A stretch of 64,000 bases of DNA from Cryobacterium sp. (GTDB taxonomy: Bacteria > Actinomycetota > Actinomycetes > Actinomycetales > Microbacteriaceae). The notes under the pieces are model-generated. The model worked only from the letters and a program-made list of their open reading frames with translations, was not told where the DNA came from and did no database searches. Below are positions 61,265-64,000 of the stretch, in pieces. Position numbers and translations under genes: made by a program. The stretch spans positions 18,791-82,790 of the forward strand of contig JAHBSS010000003.1 of NCBI GenBank assembly GCA_019639015.1, written 5' to 3'. The number at the start of each line of letters is the position of its first letter. Positions within the stretch are counted from its first letter, which is position 1.

Positions 61265-61942
61265 ATGACCGGATCAGGATCGAAGGCGTTTTGGGAGAAG
61301 GCGGCGAACGAAGATCCTGCCTGGCACATCGCAACAAAGTTCAAAACACTTGATGAAGATTTCTATGAATCGGGTCGAAAAGAAGTCAATGAATTCCTTG
61401 ACCGTGCAGGTTTAAGACTCACAAGAACCCAGGTGTTGCTTGAGCTTGGATGTGGCGCTGGGCGGATGACGAGGGAATTTGCCTCGCAAGCTTTGAGAGT
61501 TATTGCAACGGATGTGAGCCCCAAAATGCTTGAGCTCGCAAGAAAACACCTAACCAGCTTCAAGAATGTTGACTATCTGGAACTTGACGGAAACGGAAAC
61601 CTACCAGTTGAGAGTGGTTCAGTTGATGCATTGTTCTCCTACATCACGATGCAACACGTGCCGACAGCGCTCGCGCAAGAACGATATTTGGCAGAGAGTA
61701 TCAGGGTGCTAAAGCTTGGAGGATGGGGATTGCTTCAGTTTCGAAAGCCCGGGATACTGCCGCGTATCCTCGACTGGATTGGGCATATTGCGCATGCTGT
61801 TTCAGGAAAGCGCACTTTGAATGCCGCTTGGCGTGGGTCTCGAATTAAGAAACGTCGGATCGTCGAACTCGCCGCGGTGTGCCAAAAATACGAGTTCATA
61901 CCCATCGGGAGAAGACACATTTGGCTAAAGTTCGAAACGTGA
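61265..61942 (+). CDS. Class I SAM-dependent methyltransferase
   Basis: 225 residues. LLELGCGAGRMTREFAS (SAM motif I, about 59), VIATDVSPKML (motif II), LELDGNGNLPVESGSVDALF and YITMQHVPTALAQERYL belong to the Methyltransf_11 group. ATG with a leaderless-type promoter. In this locus it may methylate a sugar or the non-reducing end of the glycan, by inference. Its stop is 4 nt from that of the convergent ligase-like gene. Confidence 0.82.
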   Translation: MTGSGSKAFWEKAANEDPAWHIATKFKTLDEDFYESGRKEVNEFLDRAGLRLTRTQVLLELGCGAGRMTREFASQALRVIATDVSPKMLELARKHLTSFKNVDYLELDGNGNLPVESGSVDALFSYITMQHVPTALAQERYLAESIRVLKLGGWGLLQFRKPGILPRILDWIGHIAHAVSGKRTLNAAWRGSRIKKRRIVELAAVCQKYEFIPIGRRHIWLKFET

Positions 61943-61946
61943 TTCC

Positions 61947-63260
61947 TCAAATTGGTTGATCGTGCGTTCGTGGCAATTCCGGTTTTGAAGGCGCAACGAT
62001 GAATGCTTGACGCCAACTCATTTCGCGGGAAGCCTTCACGGTGCAAACAATAAGAGTCAGCCAGCAGAACTCCCCGAGCACACTACTCTCCGCGAGGGAG
62101 GCAATGATCAGGGCAAGCAGTATCAATGCTGGCCAGGTAAAAACTACGCTCCGGCGTTGCACTGCCAGAAGCCAGGAGCGCAAAAATGCCAGCCCGATCA
62201 ACAGTAGGAACAACGCGAATCCGACGATTCCTAATTGCAAGAGCACATCCAAATAACCGCTAGCAGCGGATGATGGTGCGCCTCCTGGCAGATTCCGAAA
62301 CCCGAGGTAAGGCACAATTTCAAGTCGCCAGGAACCGATCCAACCCCATCCTTCAATCGGATGGGCTGACAGCAAAGATCGAATTCTGCGCCAAAGATTT
62401 AGTCGGTAATCAAGCTCTTTGGTTGCATCCAGAAGTTGAATGAGAGGTGACCGGAACACCCAACCGGCGACAACTATCAAGACGGCGGTTCCAAAAATCG
62501 CAATGTTCCAGAATCTTCGATTGCTCGGTCGAACTTTTCGCAGCCCGTACAACACCGCTGCGGCTACGCCAACAACTAACGCAGTTCCGATTGCTACAGG
62601 AGATTGCGAAAGCGCGAGGGATAGCGCCGCACCGGTCAGCGAACCAATCGCCACTCCTTTTCGGATCGATTTGGTTCGAAGCTCAATCATGAATGTCACG
62701 AGAGCGATGATTGAAACTACGCCCAACTGGTTTCGAGTTCCAAATACCCCTTGGATTGGGCCCAGAGAAGCGATATTTCCAGCAATTTGAAGCAGCTTGA
62801 TTCGACTGTCAATAAGGACGCCCGCGAAAATCTCAAGCGCAAGCGAAAGCGCGATTCCAAATCTGAGCACATCCCCAAATGCCCTTACTAGTTGAATCGA
62901 ATCACGCAACAAGGAAGTCGCGATTGCAATCAACGTGAATCCACCCCAATACGCGAGACTGCCAAGGCTTGCCCACTGGTAGTTGCTCCAAAACAGCGAG
63001 AGCATCGCCCAACCAACGAAAGCGAGAAGGGAGATTGGTAGCAAGCCCGTCCATTCGATTTCGCCACGCTTGGCATACAAGACGAATCCCCAAATGAGAC
63101 TCAAGGCGCCGATCATCGTAATTAGTCCTGCCCAACCAGTGAGTTGGCGTAACGCGAATGCGAACGCGGCAACCCCAATTGAGGCACTTGCCAATACCGT
63201 TAGGAACCTTGCAGAGGATAGAAAAGCAACGATTACATCGAATTTATGAGCTCTGGACAT
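61947..63260 (-). CDS. O-antigen ligase/polymerase-family membrane protein, second of tandem pair
   Basis: 437 residues with about twelve membrane helices. The big outer loop (about 280-345) contains HPIEGWGWIGSWRLEIVPYL then GYLDVLLQLGIVGFALFLLL, matching the O-antigen ligase (WaaL/Wzy_C) pattern G-x-G-x-G...D-x-x-x-Q-x-G. In a monoderm cell this fold acts as repeat-unit polymerase or as ligase to a wall acceptor. The gene lies 7 nt behind the first copy. Start ATG. Confidence 0.83.
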   Translation of the reverse strand: MSRAHKFDVIVAFLSSARFLTVLASASIGVAAFAFALRQLTGWAGLITMIGALSLIWGFVLYAKRGEIEWTGLLPISLLAFVGWAMLSLFWSNYQWASLGSLAYWGGFTLIAIATSLLRDSIQLVRAFGDVLRFGIALSLALEIFAGVLIDSRIKLLQIAGNIASLGPIQGVFGTRNQLGVVSIIALVTFMIELRTKSIRKGVAIGSLTGAALSLALSQSPVAIGTALVVGVAAAVLYGLRKVRPSNRRFWNIAIFGTAVLIVVAGWVFRSPLIQLLDATKELDYRLNLWRRIRSLLSAHPIEGWGWIGSWRLEIVPYLGFRNLPGGAPSSAASGYLDVLLQLGIVGFALFLLLIGLAFLRSWLLAVQRRSVVFTWPALILLALIIASLAESSVLGEFCWLTLIVCTVKASREMSWRQAFIVAPSKPELPRTHDQPI

Positions 63261-63267
63261 GACTATC

Positions 63268-64000
63268 TCAAAGTAACTCGCGACGCTTCGTCTTTATTGC
63301 TATCAAGAGCAAGAGTGCTAGCCCGTACTCAGTTATGAGTCTGCTTTCCGCTAGGGATTGAACAAGTAGCGCGACAAGAATAAGCAACGGCAACAGTGTG
63401 AGAGCGCTGAACTTTTGAGTTAATCCAGGAGACGATTGGGGTCTGTCGGCCGCCAACTGCCAGGCCTTTATCAGTGCGGCCCCAACCAAGGCGATGAAGA
63501 TAACCAGACCGACAAGACCAACTTGGAATGCAACATCCAACCAAGTGTTGTGTGCTTGAAGTTGCCTAACTCCGCCTCTGAACACCAAGTTATTGAATGG
63601 TTCGACCCAAGGCACCCAATAGCTCACCCAACCCCAACCAAACGCAGGTTGCTGTTGAGTAAGCTCGATGACCTTTTGCCAAATACCGAGCCTGCCGGTC
63701 AAATCTGAACTCTTACCGAGTAATTCGAAAATTTGGGTTCGGAACACTAGCGCTGCTCCGAGCAGAATTGCCGTGATTGCCAAACTTGCCCCGTACACGA
63801 GCCACTTTCCGCCAGCGGTTTTGACGCTTCGAACCAGTAGCAAAATACAAAGCACAACTGCAGTACCGATGAGCGCAAGAGTGACGGTTGCGGATTTGGT
63901 CATGAGGATTGTCGCAAAGGCAATCACAAGCCAGAATACGGCCGAATATTTGCTCACCGCTCGCTTGGTCATTTGGATACTGATCACAATGAGCGCAAGT
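63268..64000 (-). CDS. O-antigen ligase/polymerase-family membrane protein, first of tandem pair, cut by window edge
   Basis: About 244 residues of the C-terminal half; the frame stays open to the right edge, so the internal GTG at 63987 is probably not the start. Has at least six membrane segments, the loop block FGWGWVSYWVPWVEPFNNLV and HNTWLDVAFQVGLVGLVIFI, the H-N-x-W/Y-L signature of Wzy_C. More canonical than its downstream copy, which lacks the histidine at this place (SGYLD). Likely polymerase or ligase for the polymer of the locus. Confidence 0.83.
   Translation of the reverse strand, partial: LALIVISIQMTKRAVSKYSAVFWLVIAFATILMTKSATVTLALIGTAVVLCILLLVRSVKTAGGKWLVYGASLAITAILLGAALVFRTQIFELLGKSSDLTGRLGIWQKVIELTQQQPAFGWGWVSYWVPWVEPFNNLVFRGGVRQLQAHNTWLDVAFQVGLVGLVIFIALVGAALIKAWQLAADRPQSSPGLTQKFSALTLLPLLILVALLVQSLAESRLITEYGLALLLLIAIKTKRRELL

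Noticed and set aside
61947-64000. Sign of a Gram-negative origin because of O-antigen ligase genes
   Set aside because: Wzy_C proteins also occur in Gram-positive capsule and wall-glycan loci, and all other markers (AccE, LAxTG, CWB2) are actinobacterial.

Overview
This 64 kb window most resembles a chromosomal segment of an actinobacterium of the family Microbacteriaceae, probably one of the smaller-genome lineages of moderate GC. The pointers are an actinobacterial acyl-CoA carboxylase set (biotin carboxylase-BCCP fusion, carboxyltransferase and a tiny epsilon subunit), an LpdA-type quinone reductase without the redox cysteine pair, cell-wall-binding repeat (CWB2) secreted proteins, an LAxTG sortase substrate, AbiEi/DUF559 proteins, many GTG/TTG starts, and many start codons placed only 6-8 nt after a TANNNT box, which suggests leaderless mRNAs. 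The family assignment is inference; there is no rRNA or marker gene in the window.

Region 1 (1-14.5 kb) is housekeeping and small regulatory genes: a phospho-sugar mutase (cut by the left edge), purine nucleoside phosphorylase, LpdA, a beta-helix wall-anchored protein, a DUF559 protein bracketed by two hairpin-forming repeats with identical ends, acyl-CoA carboxylase alpha chain, Maf, a TrmA/RlmD-like RNA methyltransferase, a DUF2207 lipoprotein with a polyglycine tail, and a three-gene signalling cassette (LuxR-type regulator, histidine kinase, membrane protein with a degenerate kinase-like tail).

Region 2 (14.5-21.7 kb) is one uninterrupted minus-strand run. It starts with a nucleoside hydrolase and an ECF transporter (S component, EcfT, two ATPases), followed by an EamA permease and acyl-CoA carboxylase beta and epsilon subunits. 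The nucleoside hydrolase next to the S component suggests that the transporter imports a nucleoside or base. Region 3 (22-27 kb) holds BirA, which would biotinylate the carboxylase alpha chain, a bacterial PH-domain membrane protein, a GtrA protein, PurK/PurE and an LCP (LytR-CpsA-Psr) ligase.

Region 4 (27-64 kb) is a large cell-surface polysaccharide locus. It contains the full dTDP-L-rhamnose set (rfbA, B, C, D), with a Phd/VapC-like toxin-antitoxin pair wedged between rfbB and rfbD; many glycosyltransferases; a polyprenol-phosphate glycosyltransferase with a DUF2304 partner; two tandem DUF2142 membrane proteins; a glutaminase-PP-loop sugar amidotransferase fusion; a UDP-sugar 6-dehydrogenase; a WbpB/WbpE/WbpD-like trio for a 2,3-diacetamido-uronic acid; a WbpM/CapD-like dehydratase; two tandem short GDP-mannose 4,6-dehydratase-like genes; an ABC exporter and a separate Wzx-like flippase; and two O-antigen-ligase-type membrane proteins, the second cut by the right edge. 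Two divergent CWB2 secreted proteins sit inside this locus, one of them frameshifted. Base composition is visibly more AT-rich from about 45 to 55 kb, as expected for a variable surface locus.

No rRNA, tRNA, CRISPR array, prophage or recognisable insertion sequence was seen. The least explained structures are the hairpin repeats at 1144-1375, 4305-4413 and 5345-5451, the phased 10-bp repeats in front of the toxin-antitoxin pair, and the long convergent noncoding stretch at 14.1-14.5 kb.
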